Part shown: piece by piece, positions 43,986 through 52,317 of the stretch
Layout of the letters: the number at the start of each line of letters is the position of its first letter
Position numbering within the stretch: position 1 is the first letter of the stretch
NCBI RefSeq assembly: GCF_004365915.1
Contig: NZ_SODI01000001.1
Span: forward strand, 1,674,001-1,738,000
Reading direction: 5' to 3'
Source of the DNA: Cryobacterium psychrophilum
GTDB taxonomy: Bacteria; Actinomycetota; Actinomycetes; Actinomycetales; Microbacteriaceae
Length of the DNA: 64,000 nt
Program-made: the position numbers and the translations under genes
Notes under the pieces: model-generated
What the model was told of the DNA's origin: nothing
The model's database searches: none
Seen by the model: the letters and a program-made list of their open reading frames with translations, nothing else

Positions 43986-45082
43986 CGGAGGACCGCCGCT
44001 CGCGCGGCATCCGTCACAGCAGCATCATGGCCGGCGAGGCTGCTCAGCAGACCCTGACTGGCGAGGCTGCGGCTCGCCGCTTCGAGCACCGCGAGTACGC
44101 GCAGGCCCGCCTCTCCGTCCGTGCGCGGTGCGCGCCCGTCGCGGATGCTCGCCGCGAATTCCTCCGCCATCGCGCCGAGGGCCTCCCGCTCGGGCAGTGC
44201 CGGCGACCAGGTATCGCCGAGTCGGTACGAAACCATGGAGGCGGCGGCGTTCGCGCCGTCGACGGCCTGTTGGGTGAGGTCGACTCCGCGGTCGTACACG
44301 CTGAGGCGCTGCTGCGGGTTCAGGTCGTCCCACACCAGGGTGCGCAGCGTGCCGCCGATCACCATCTGTCGGATCTTCGTGGGACTCAGCCAGTTGACAT
44401 GCACGTGGGCGATCGCGTCATTCTGCAGCGGGATTGTCAGGTACCCGATGCAGGCCTTTCCGGCGCCCAGCGGGTCTGCGCCTTGGGCAGACACAGCCTG
44501 GGGCCGAAGGCCTTGCGGAAGCACGAAATCGATGATCGACAGGTCGTGGGGCGCGAGGTCCCAGAACACGTTGACGTCCGGCTGGACCAGGCCCAGGTTG
44601 ATGCGCACCGAGTCGATGAACAGGATGTCGCCGAGCGCACCCTCGGCGATGAGTTCGCGAATCTTGATAACGGCTGGCGTGTAGCAGTAGGTGTGGTCGG
44701 CCATCAGGATGAGGCCGCGTTCCGCCGCCTCGCGAACCATCTCGGCGCCGTGTTCCCGGCTGTCGGCGAGCGGCTTCTCCACGAGAATGTGCTTGCCGGC
44801 ACGCAGGGCAGCGAGCACGAGCGTGTGGTGCGTGCGGGCCGGCGTCGCGATGGCGACGGCATCGATGTCGCGCCGCTCGAGGAGGGCGGCAACGTCGCTG
44901 TAGGCGGCAACGTTCGTACCGACGCGATCGGCCAGGGCCTGGGCCCGTGGGCCGTCCAGGTCACAGATAGCGACGAGATCCCAGTCCGGGCTCGAGATGA
45001 AATTGCGGGCCAGATTCGGTCCCCAATAGCCAGCTCCAATCACGGCTACTCGCAGCCGTGCCGGTGTCTTCGAAGCCGTCAT
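43982..45082 (-). CDS. Gfo/Idh/MocA family sugar dehydrogenase, WbpB-like
   Basis: A 366-residue NAD-dependent oxidoreductase: LRVAVIGAGYWGPNLARNFI is the Rossmann start, AIATPARTHHTLVLAALRAG and the catalytic EKP (residues 102-104, HILVEKPLADS) are classical. The C-terminal part contains DLAPHDLSIIDF, typical of the group acting on UDP-sugars. With a DegT aminotransferase and a WbpD-like acetyltransferase in the locus, oxidation at C3 of a UDP-GlcNAc-uronic acid is a plausible role. First gene of the long minus-strand operon. Confidence 0.88.
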   Translation of the reverse strand: MTASKTPARLRVAVIGAGYWGPNLARNFISSPDWDLVAICDLDGPRAQALADRVGTNVAAYSDVAALLERRDIDAVAIATPARTHHTLVLAALRAGKHILVEKPLADSREHGAEMVREAAERGLILMADHTYCYTPAVIKIRELIAEGALGDILFIDSVRINLGLVQPDVNVFWDLAPHDLSIIDFVLPQGLRPQAVSAQGADPLGAGKACIGYLTIPLQNDAIAHVHVNWLSPTKIRQMVIGGTLRTLVWDDLNPQQRLSVYDRGVDLTQQAVDGANAAASMVSYRLGDTWSPALPEREALGAMAEEFAASIRDGRAPRTDGEAGLRVLAVLEAASRSLASQGLLSSLAGHDAAVTDAARAAVLR

Positions 45083-45706
45083 AACCGTCCTTTTGTCTCA
45101 TGTCAGTGCCTGTTTCGAGCGCTGGACCAGATCGAATTCTCAATTTTAGAGAAGCGCATACACCCCCAAATCAAGGGGTCAACGTATGGTGCGCCGCACT
45201 CGTCACAGGTACTGAGGTTGTCTCACGACCATGACTGTGCCACAGGATTCCGCGGTTCGCGTCCCCCCAACATGGGTTATTCAGCGTGAAAAGAACCGTC
45301 CGGAGGCGTTTTTCACCCCCAGAGCGGGTGCCGACAGACGGGCTTCCTACCCCCGCGGCCGTCGCCGCCCCTGAGCGGCGCCACGAGCGCCGTCCCTGGC
45401 TCGCTGATAGGGGGAAGCACGACCCCCGATTTGGACGAGATACACCGATCGAAAGAGCGGTATTGTCTCACCAGTGTTTTCAAAGAAAGCCAAATACCCG
45501 ACATTTAGAGAGATTCTCGTGACGATTCTTCCGAGAGCGCGAGCGCGCTCCAGCGTGATGGAGTCCGGACATCCCGGACCCATCACCTGGTGCGCGCTCG
45601 CCGAAACGGTCGTCACTCGTGAGCACTCCAACGGCATCGCACTCGTCTCTCCCCTCGACATCGAGAATATTGACGTCGATCACGCCAACCACGGGGGCGC
45701 ACTGAC
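45083..45706. promoter_or_regulatory. Divergent control region between the two main glycan operons
   Basis: About 620 nt between the Gfo/Idh gene (leftwards) and the DUF1972-type GT (rightwards). The middle part is AT-richer and rich in G/C-run inverted repeats: ACCCCC-AAATCAA-GGGGT at 45162-45179, CCCCCC-AACAT-GGG at 45263-45276, CACCCCC-AGAGC-GGGTG at 45314-45330 and GGGGG-AAGCACGA-CCCCC at 45410-45427. These are candidate operators or small hairpins. A possible short coding ORF occupies the right end. Confidence 0.55.
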
Positions 45707-45710
45707 ATGA
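45474..45710 (+). other. Possible short ORF coupled to the DUF1972-type GT
   Basis: A GTG-started frame of 78 codons (MFSKKAKYPTFREILVTILP...) ends with a 4-nt overlap on the GT start (ATGA). The last 50 codons, from an in-frame ATG at 45558, have the high GC third positions of real genes in this window; the first part does not. It could be a short leader protein, a gene remnant or chance. I do not recognise any family. Confidence 0.3.
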
Positions 45711-46936
45711 AGGTTCCACCAAGACGCCTGCGCATCGCGCTCCTGGGCACGAGAGGGGTGCCCGCAACCTACGGGGGCTTCGAGACTGCCATCGAAGAGA
45801 TCGGCCGTCGGCTCGTGGAGCGCGGTCACGAGGTCACCGTGTACTGCCGTCGCAACGGCAAACCCGAGCTCTCGGAGCACCTGGGCATGAAGCTCGTCTT
45901 TTTGCCGGCCCTTCACCATCGCGTGCTGGAGACGCTCAGTCACACGGCATGTTCTGTGCTGCACGCGACGCTCCATTCACGACCCGACGTCGCCTTCGTG
46001 TTCAATGCTGCAAACGCACCCTTCGTGCCGCTGCTCCGCGCACGCGGCATACCCACAGCGGTGCACGTGGATGGCCTTGAGTGGAAACGCGATAAGTGGG
46101 GCGGCATGGCGCGACGCTACTACCGCTGGGCCGAACAGTTCTCCGTCCTTCAGGCCGACGCGCTCATTGCCGATGCGCAGGGCATCGCGGATTATTACCA
46201 ACAGGAATTCGACATTCCCACCGAGCTCATCACCTACGGCACGCATATATTGACCGACACAGCGTTGGACAAACTTGCCACACAGGGACTCGAATCCGGA
46301 AAATTCCACCTCGTTGTCGCGCGGTTTGAACCCGAGAACCACGTCGACGTCATCATTCGCGGATTCCTCGCCAGCCAGGCCGCCCTTCCCCTCGTCGTCG
46401 TTGGATCGGCGCCGTATGCGCTCGAGCACACGCGTCAGATCAAGGAGCTTGCCGGTTCTGATGCGCGTGTGCGGCTGATGGGCGCCGTCTGGGACCAGGA
46501 ACTGCTCGACCAGCTTTATGCGCACGCGGCAACGTACCTCCACGGGCATTCCGTGGGTGGCACCAACCCCTCGCTGCTGCGAGCCATGGGTGCCGGGACG
46601 GCGGCGATCGCCTGGGATGTGGTGTTCAACCGAGAAGTCCTCGGCGCCGCCAGTACGTGTTTCCGCGACCCCGCGACGCTCGCCAACCTCATCGAGGCCG
46701 CGGAACGCTCACCGGAAAACACCCAGACCGTCGGCCGCGACCTTCAATCCCGCGCCAGGGAACTCTACGACTGGGACAAGGTGACGCTCGCTTATGAGGC
46801 CCTCGCGGTCCGCCTACAGGCGGGGTACAGCACCCACGGCATGAGCCAAGGTCGCACGACCGATCCGGCGGGGGACAGGCCAGAGGCGCTCCAGCGAGGC
46901 CCGTCGCCCATTCACATCAGAGGATCCGAGTCATGA
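45707..46936 (+). CDS. Glycosyltransferase family 4 with DUF1972-type N-terminus
   Basis: A 409-residue GT-B enzyme. RIALLGTRGVPATYGGFETA is the signature of the DUF1972/rhamnosyltransferase group, followed by VDGLEWKRDKWGGMARRYYR and VARFEPENHVDVIIRGF in the donor domain. GTNPSLLRAMGAGTAAIAWD replaces the usual EGF loop, normal for this group. ATG start; the gene opens the second plus-strand block and overlaps the CDP-alcohol transferase by 4 nt. Confidence 0.9.
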   Translation: MKVPPRRLRIALLGTRGVPATYGGFETAIEEIGRRLVERGHEVTVYCRRNGKPELSEHLGMKLVFLPALHHRVLETLSHTACSVLHATLHSRPDVAFVFNAANAPFVPLLRARGIPTAVHVDGLEWKRDKWGGMARRYYRWAEQFSVLQADALIADAQGIADYYQQEFDIPTELITYGTHILTDTALDKLATQGLESGKFHLVVARFEPENHVDVIIRGFLASQAALPLVVVGSAPYALEHTRQIKELAGSDARVRLMGAVWDQELLDQLYAHAATYLHGHSVGGTNPSLLRAMGAGTAAIAWDVVFNREVLGAASTCFRDPATLANLIEAAERSPENTQTVGRDLQSRARELYDWDKVTLAYEALAVRLQAGYSTHGMSQGRTTDPAGDRPEALQRGPSPIHIRGSES

Positions 46937-47733
46937 ACCGTCCGACCGCACACACCACCACCCGTGAGACCGGCCCGCCTGCGTCTGAGACCTACCGACA
47001 AACGGTGCAGCGGTTGTCGTCGGCGCAGAAGTCAGCGGCCCGGGGCGCCCCGGCCTACTCGATCTATGTCAACCGCCGGGTGGGGCGGTACCTCGCAGCG
47101 GGCGCGTACCGTCTGGGTCTGACCCCGAACATGGTGACCGCGGTCAGCGCGGTCTTCACCTTCGCCGGGATTGCCCTGCTTGCCGTCGGGCAACCGAGCT
47201 GGGTGCTGGGAATCTCGGTCTGGCTGTTGCTCGCGCTTGGATACGCCTTCGACTCGGCCGATGGCCAGGTGGCTCGGCTTCGCGGTGGCGGCTCAGCATC
47301 GGGCGAGTGGCTCGATCACGTGGTGGATTCGGTCAAGATCTCGACCCTCCACCTCGCCGTCCTCGTGACCGCCTTCACCCATTTCTCCCTGTCGAGTCCC
47401 GTCTGGCTCCTCGTGCCGATCGGCTTCACCGTGGTCGCGGCGGTGTCATTCTTCGCCATGATCCTCAACGATCTACTCAAGGCCAAGCACGGTTCCGGAG
47501 CGGCGCCGACCGGGCACAGCACCGTCTGGCGTGCATTGCTTGGAGCGCCGACGGACTACGGACTCCTCTGCTTCGCGTTCGTTTTGCTCGGGGCCCCCTG
47601 GCTGTTCTTCCTGGTCTACGCGCTGCTCTTCGTCGCCAATCTTGGCTACCTCGTTCTGGCACTCATCAAGTGGTTCAGGGACATGAACGCCCTCGGCTCC
47701 GTCCCCGCCCGTTCGGCAGCGGAGGACTCGTGA
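46933..47733 (+). CDS. CDP-alcohol phosphotransferase
   Basis: A 266-residue membrane protein with about six helices. The CDP-alcohol motif is complete: Asp107, Asp110-Gly111, Ala114-Arg115, Gly124, Asp128, Asp132 (DSADGQVAR, then GEWLDHVVD). Such enzymes transfer a phospho-alcohol or phosphatidyl group from a CDP-linked donor. In a glycan block, coupled to glycosyltransferases on both sides, it probably makes a phosphoalcohol-linked lipid or glycan intermediate rather than a housekeeping phospholipid (inference). The TagD-like cytidylyltransferase at 61163 could supply the donor. Confidence 0.88.
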   Translation: MNRPTAHTTTRETGPPASETYRQTVQRLSSAQKSAARGAPAYSIYVNRRVGRYLAAGAYRLGLTPNMVTAVSAVFTFAGIALLAVGQPSWVLGISVWLLLALGYAFDSADGQVARLRGGGSASGEWLDHVVDSVKISTLHLAVLVTAFTHFSLSSPVWLLVPIGFTVVAAVSFFAMILNDLLKAKHGSGAAPTGHSTVWRALLGAPTDYGLLCFAFVLLGAPWLFFLVYALLFVANLGYLVLALIKWFRDMNALGSVPARSAAEDS

Positions 47734-48647
47734 CCCTCTCCCCCGACATCGCCCTCGTGATCGTCAACTACGGCTCCGACGCCCTGCTCGACGAGAACCT
47801 TCACGGCCTCGACCGTGAAATCGACCCCGCACACGTTGTGGTCGTCGACAACTTCCGCAGCGCAGCCGACAGCGAACGGATGTCCACCCTCGCGACCCGG
47901 CGCGGCTGGAGCCTGGTCTGCCTTCCACAGAACCAGGGCTTCGGATCAGGAACGAACGCCGGCGTGGCGCGAGCACAGGAGCTCGGCTGCCGCCGGTTCC
48001 TGCTCATCAACCCGGACGCTCGTATCGACGCGGTCGGCGTCGCGGCGCTGGCCGAGGAATGCGCGGCGCGGCCGCAGAACATCGTGGGCGCACGGATCCG
48101 GCGACCCGACGGATCCGTCTGGTTTCACGGAGGCACCATCCTGCTCGATCGCGGGCGCACGAGCACCGGTCCGGCTGCGCGGAGTTCGGCGCCGGGCGGC
48201 TGGATCACCGGGGCGTGCCTCATGATCCACACCGACCTCTGGGATCGTCTTGGCGGATTCGACGACGAGTATTTCTTGTATTGGGAGGACGTCGACCTGT
48301 CCTGGCGGTGTACAGAGTCGGGCGGGCGCCTCACCGTCCTGCCCGATCTCAAGGTGGAACACAGCGTCGGCGGCACCCAGGTCGGCGGAGGAAAATCGAC
48401 CACGTACGTGTACTACAACTGCCGCAATCGGCTGTTGTTCGCGTCGAGGCATCTCAGTCGGAAACGGTTGCTGTCATGGCTGCTCACCAGCCCGGGCTAT
48501 GCTTCAGCCGTCATGCAGCACGGTGGACGCCGGGCCCTGGCCCGCCACCCGGTCAGCATGATCGGCGCCGCTCTCTTCGGAACGGCAGCGGGTGGCACCC
48601 AGGCCCTGATCCGGCCAGTGGCACGACCAACGCAAACGAACGGCTGA
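47730..48647 (+). CDS. Glycosyltransferase family 2, rhamnosyltransferase-like
   Basis: A 305-residue GT-A enzyme: IALVIVNYGSDALLDENLHG, then VVVDNFRSAADSERM, LLINPDARIDAVGVAALAEE and FDDEYFLYWEDVDLSWRCTE, the WbbL-type acceptor signature. HSVGGTQVGGGKSTTYVYYN follows. GTG at 47730 overlaps the CDP-alcohol transferase stop (GTGA); a longer reading in this frame lies within that gene and is rejected. The sequence pattern parallels the GT2 at 25414. Confidence 0.88.
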   Translation: MTLSPDIALVIVNYGSDALLDENLHGLDREIDPAHVVVVDNFRSAADSERMSTLATRRGWSLVCLPQNQGFGSGTNAGVARAQELGCRRFLLINPDARIDAVGVAALAEECAARPQNIVGARIRRPDGSVWFHGGTILLDRGRTSTGPAARSSAPGGWITGACLMIHTDLWDRLGGFDDEYFLYWEDVDLSWRCTESGGRLTVLPDLKVEHSVGGTQVGGGKSTTYVYYNCRNRLLFASRHLSRKRLLSWLLTSPGYASAVMQHGGRRALARHPVSMIGAALFGTAAGGTQALIRPVARPTQTNG

Positions 48648-48673
48648 GAGACGTGACTCAAAGGGGAAGCACA

Positions 48674-50119
48674 ATGGAACCGATCGAATACCTGCGCGCC
48701 GTGGCCAAGCAGTGGTTGGTCATCGTGCTGCTCGGCGCCCTCGGGTTCGGAGCAGCGTGGGCGTATGTGTCCAACGAGACGCCGTTGTACAAGTCGACGA
48801 GCAGCGTCTTCGTGTCCTCTGAGCGCGGCGAAACCACGAGCGAGCTCGTGCAGGCCTCCACCTTCAGCCAGAATCTCGTGCAGTCCTACGCGCAGCTCGC
48901 CAGCATGCCCGCGGTGCTCAACCCGGTGATTGCCGAACTCAACCTCGACACCTCGGCGCCCGTCCTTGCCACTTCCGTCGTTGCCGCGACGCCCCTGAAC
49001 ACGGTCATCATTGAGATCACCGTGTCCAACGATTCACCCGCCCGGGCGGCCGCGATCGCGAATTCCATCACGCGCTCACTGGCGACGGTCGTGCAGAAAC
49101 TCGCACCGAGGGGACCGAACAACACGCCGTCGATCACACTCAGCACCGTCTCCACCGCTCAGGCCGCAACCGTGCCGTACTCGCCCAACACGCGGCTCTG
49201 GCTGATCACCGGGGTGGCGGGCGGACTCGCGCTCGGGGTCCTGTTCGCCCTCGCTCGCGAGCTTCTTGATACCCGGGTACGCGGCGAAAAGGGTCTTCTG
49301 CGAGTGACGGATGCCCCACTTCTTGGCAAGGTCGGCGAGAAGCGCCGCGGAGACCCGGCTGGCCTGGTCATGCGATCCATGCCGCGAAGCGTGCTGGCGG
49401 AAGGCTACCGCCGCATTCGCGCGAATCTTGAATTCATCGATGTGGACAGCCGTCCCCGTTGCGTTGTCGTCACCTCTCCCGTCGTCGCCGACGGCAAGTC
49501 CACGAGCGCGCTCAACCTCGCCCTCGCCATGGCCGAAAGAGCCCCCCGTGTGCTCCTCATTGACGCGGATCTGCGCCGACCGTCGATCGCCGGGATGTGC
49601 GACATTGAGGGCGAGGTTGGCCTGACCACCGTACTGGTGGGCACGGTGGCGCTCGAAGACGCCGTCACCCTGTGGGCCGGCGTGCTCCATGTGCTCCCCT
49701 CCGGCGCCATTCCCCCCAACCCCGGCCAGCTGCTCGGTTCCACCGCCATGAGCGACCTCGTGTCGAGGCTGCGCAGGGAGTACGACTTCATCGTGATCGA
49801 TTCACCTCCCCTGCTTCCGGCATCCGATGCCCTCGGACTCGCTCACCTGGCCGATGGGGCCATTGTGGTCGCCCGGGACAAGTCCACCCGGCGAGCCCAG
49901 CTCGCGCACACCCTGGAGTCGCTCGATGCCGTGAAGGCCAGGCTGCTCGGGGTCGTGCTCAACCGCGTGAACGAGCGCCACTCAGACGCCTACGACTACG
50001 TGGAATCACCTTCTGCCAAGGTGCGCCATTCCTCCGGGGAACAGCCGGCAAACGAGGTCGACCCGGACATTTCCGGGTCCCCCGCACACGCGAAAGAAGT
50101 GAGTCGCACTCGCTCATGA
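48674..50119 (+). CDS. Chain-length regulator fused to bacterial tyrosine kinase (Wzz/BY-kinase)
   Basis: A 481-residue protein. The N-terminal Wzz domain has helices at about residues 14-32 and 176-194; the cytosolic BY-kinase follows with Walker A VADGKSTSALNLALAMA (about 271-287), Walker A' VLLIDADLRRPS (about 293-304) and Walker B YDFIVIDSPPLLPASDA (about 374). It would control chain length and polymerisation by autophosphorylation on Tyr; only a DAYDYV pair is visible near the tail, so the Tyr cluster is short. AAGGGGAA precedes the ATG. No matching low-molecular-weight phosphatase gene is in the window. Confidence 0.92.
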   Translation: MEPIEYLRAVAKQWLVIVLLGALGFGAAWAYVSNETPLYKSTSSVFVSSERGETTSELVQASTFSQNLVQSYAQLASMPAVLNPVIAELNLDTSAPVLATSVVAATPLNTVIIEITVSNDSPARAAAIANSITRSLATVVQKLAPRGPNNTPSITLSTVSTAQAATVPYSPNTRLWLITGVAGGLALGVLFALARELLDTRVRGEKGLLRVTDAPLLGKVGEKRRGDPAGLVMRSMPRSVLAEGYRRIRANLEFIDVDSRPRCVVVTSPVVADGKSTSALNLALAMAERAPRVLLIDADLRRPSIAGMCDIEGEVGLTTVLVGTVALEDAVTLWAGVLHVLPSGAIPPNPGQLLGSTAMSDLVSRLRREYDFIVIDSPPLLPASDALGLAHLADGAIVVARDKSTRRAQLAHTLESLDAVKARLLGVVLNRVNERHSDAYDYVESPSAKVRHSSGEQPANEVDPDISGSPAHAKEVSRTRS

Positions 50120-51240
50120 CCACCGAGGCGACACCACGAATGTTGCGGGTCATGCAGTCCTTCCCCGAGGGCCGCACCACGACAAACCCCTACCTCCTGC
50201 AGCTCCTCGCGGGACTCGCCCCCTACACGGAGGTCTCTGGGCTGTCGTGGCGGCGCGGCCTCACGCACCGCGTCGACGTGTTTCACGTGCACTGGCCCGA
50301 GCTGCTCCTGCGGGCGCGATCGCCCGGCCGCCGCTGGACCCGTCGGGTTCTGGTGCGCACCCTGCTGCTCAAGTGGCGATTGCAGCACACCGCGATCGTG
50401 CGGACCGTGCACAACACCGAGAGTCACGAAGCGCTGCCGCCCCGCGACAAGAAGCTGCTCGCCCGTCTGGACAGGCAAACGTCGCTGTGGATTCGCCTCA
50501 ACCTCACCACTGACATTGCCGGTATCGATGCGATGGCACCGGACGCACCCGTGCGTACGATCACCCACGGTGACTATCGCACGTGGTTTGCGGGGTCGGT
50601 CGTGCCGCCGCCCGTGAGCGGTCGGCTGTTGCACTTCGGACTACTGCGCCCGTACAAGGGAATCCCCGCACTAATCGACGCTTTCGCGGGCTGTTCCGAT
50701 TCCGCCGCGGCAGGCACCGTCCCCCTCACACTGCACATCTGCGGGGCGCCCGTTACGCCGGCATTTGGCGCGGAAGTCGTGCACGCCGCCGGTGACGACC
50801 CGCGCATCACCGTTGCGCTCGGGCATGCGACCGACGCGGCGCTCGCCCACGAGATCGGGCAGGCAGAGCTCGTGGTGTTGCCCTACCGGGAAATGCATAA
50901 TTCGGGCGCGGCGTTGCTCGCCCTGTCCCTGGCACGCCCGGTGCTCGTACCGTCGAATGCAGTGACCCGGGCGCTGCGCGAAGAGGTCGGTGCCGGATGG
51001 GTGTTCGCCTACGATGGCGCGTTGTCGGCGGAGCTGCTTCGCGAGGCGGTAGCCCGCACCCGGGAGCACAACGCCGGCAGCCAACCCAACCTCGCGGGGC
51101 GTGACTGGCCCCGGGTGGTGGCCGAGCACCTGGAAGCGTACCGGGCGGCCGTGGGACGTGTGGCTTCGCTAGCCCTCGAACAGCCAGGCGTCGGCGGCGA
51201 GCCGACCGTCACCATCCGGAAGGCTGGCCGTCACGCTTGA
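50116..51240 (+). CDS. Glycosyltransferase (GT-B, GT4-like)
   Basis: A 374-residue enzyme. RMLRVMQSFPEGRTTTNPYL starts the fold, VDVFHVHWPELLLRARSPGR and AIVRTVHNTESHEALPPRDK are typical of GT4/GT94-like enzymes in actinobacterial glycan clusters, and LLHFGLLRPYKGIPALIDAF with VVLPYREMHNSGAALLALSL form the donor site. The ATG overlaps the kinase stop by 4 nt. The last about 70 nt overlap the 3' end of the convergent GT gene. Confidence 0.82.
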   Translation: MTTEATPRMLRVMQSFPEGRTTTNPYLLQLLAGLAPYTEVSGLSWRRGLTHRVDVFHVHWPELLLRARSPGRRWTRRVLVRTLLLKWRLQHTAIVRTVHNTESHEALPPRDKKLLARLDRQTSLWIRLNLTTDIAGIDAMAPDAPVRTITHGDYRTWFAGSVVPPPVSGRLLHFGLLRPYKGIPALIDAFAGCSDSAAAGTVPLTLHICGAPVTPAFGAEVVHAAGDDPRITVALGHATDAALAHEIGQAELVVLPYREMHNSGAALLALSLARPVLVPSNAVTRALREEVGAGWVFAYDGALSAELLREAVARTREHNAGSQPNLAGRDWPRVVAEHLEAYRAAVGRVASLALEQPGVGGEPTVTIRKAGRHA

Positions 51241-52317
51241 GGCGGGGCGACCCTTCAGCACGGTCATGATGATGGCATCCGCGAGCAGCTGTGGCGCCCC
51301 GTTCGCTTCCACGACCGCGTGACCGTTTTGCTCAAGCCACGCCGCGAGCCCGGTCTGGCTCGTGGTCACCACAGAACACCCGTGCGCGAGACCCTCCACA
51401 ATGGGCAGCCCCACCTGCTCCCTCCAGGTTCGGGTGGGCTGGGACGGCAGGGTGAGAACCGCGCTGCGTCGCAGAAGCCGATGAATGTTCTCCCTACTGG
51501 GATCGACAACGACCTCGATCGTGGGATCCGCCGCGGCCGCCTGGCGCACCACGCTCTCAAGTTCGCCTTTTCCGACAATGGTGAGTCGCGCTGCCGGAAG
51601 TCGTGCCACGACGAGGGGCCAGGCCAGAAGCAACTCGGGCACGCCCTTACGCGCAGCGAGGGCCCCGAGAAAGATCACTCCTTCGGAGCGCTCCTCAGGC
51701 GGGTCGGTCCCGGCGCAGGTGCACGGCGCAGGGAGCGCTGGTATCAGCGTTGATCGGGTGAGACCGCGCGGAACGCCCCACGCCGACTCGTAGGTGAGGC
51801 GCGCGGCATCCGTTCCGAACACCACTCGATCAAGGTTTTTCCAGATGTATCGGGCGAGCGCCGCCGTGACGGCGCGGCGCGGGATTTCCCTGACCGCGAC
51901 CTGACCGGCCAGGGCGTTGGCGTTTTCAATCAGGTAGCTCACGACCCGGGTGCGCGGCCCGCCCACGAGGGCGCGAAGTCGAAGCCCGGTAATGGCGAGG
52001 GCGGTGGCCGCCACGTTGGACAGCATGAGCGGCTCAGTGACCTCAAGCTCGCGCACCGGCGAGCGGACGAGAAGCCAGGCGGCCCGAACCGGGCCGGCCT
52101 GCACGAGATTGAGCCCGTCTGCGAGGGAATCTTCGAAGTCGTAGCGAACAGTGCGGTACACGATCGTGGCTGGCGCCAGCTCGTGGGCGCGTTCGAGGTG
52201 TGCGCTGCGCACGGTTCGGTACAAACGGGCACGCGTTCCGATGCGCTGCGGGCCGGTCCGTCGGGGCCCCGCGAACGCGGACGCCATATCGCTGGACTGG
52301 AGCGCACTGCGGCTCAC
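51169..52317 (-). CDS. Glycosyltransferase family 4
   Basis: A 382-residue GT-B enzyme. The donor domain is clear (VIFLGALAARKGVPELLLAW, LTIVGKGELESVV, PSQPTRTWREQVGLPIVEGL with the conserved Glu in VEGLAHGCSVV). The N-terminal part is divergent but contains TRVVSYLIENANALAG and WKNLDRVVFGTDAA, as in GTs of this size. GTG start overlapping the GT2 stop (GTGA). Its 3' end overlaps the convergent GT by 72 nt. Confidence 0.83.
   Translation of the reverse strand: MSRSALQSSDMASAFAGPRRTGPQRIGTRARLYRTVRSAHLERAHELAPATIVYRTVRYDFEDSLADGLNLVQAGPVRAAWLLVRSPVRELEVTEPLMLSNVAATALAITGLRLRALVGGPRTRVVSYLIENANALAGQVAVREIPRRAVTAALARYIWKNLDRVVFGTDAARLTYESAWGVPRGLTRSTLIPALPAPCTCAGTDPPEERSEGVIFLGALAARKGVPELLLAWPLVVARLPAARLTIVGKGELESVVRQAAAADPTIEVVVDPSRENIHRLLRRSAVLTLPSQPTRTWREQVGLPIVEGLAHGCSVVTTSQTGLAAWLEQNGHAVVEANGAPQLLADAIIMTVLKGRPASSVTASLPDGDGRLAADAWLFEG

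Noticed and set aside
45347..45661. 104-codon minus-strand frame in the central control region
   Set aside because: No ribosome-binding site, poor codon bias in its second half, and no recognisable domain; the opposite frame looks slightly more gene-like.
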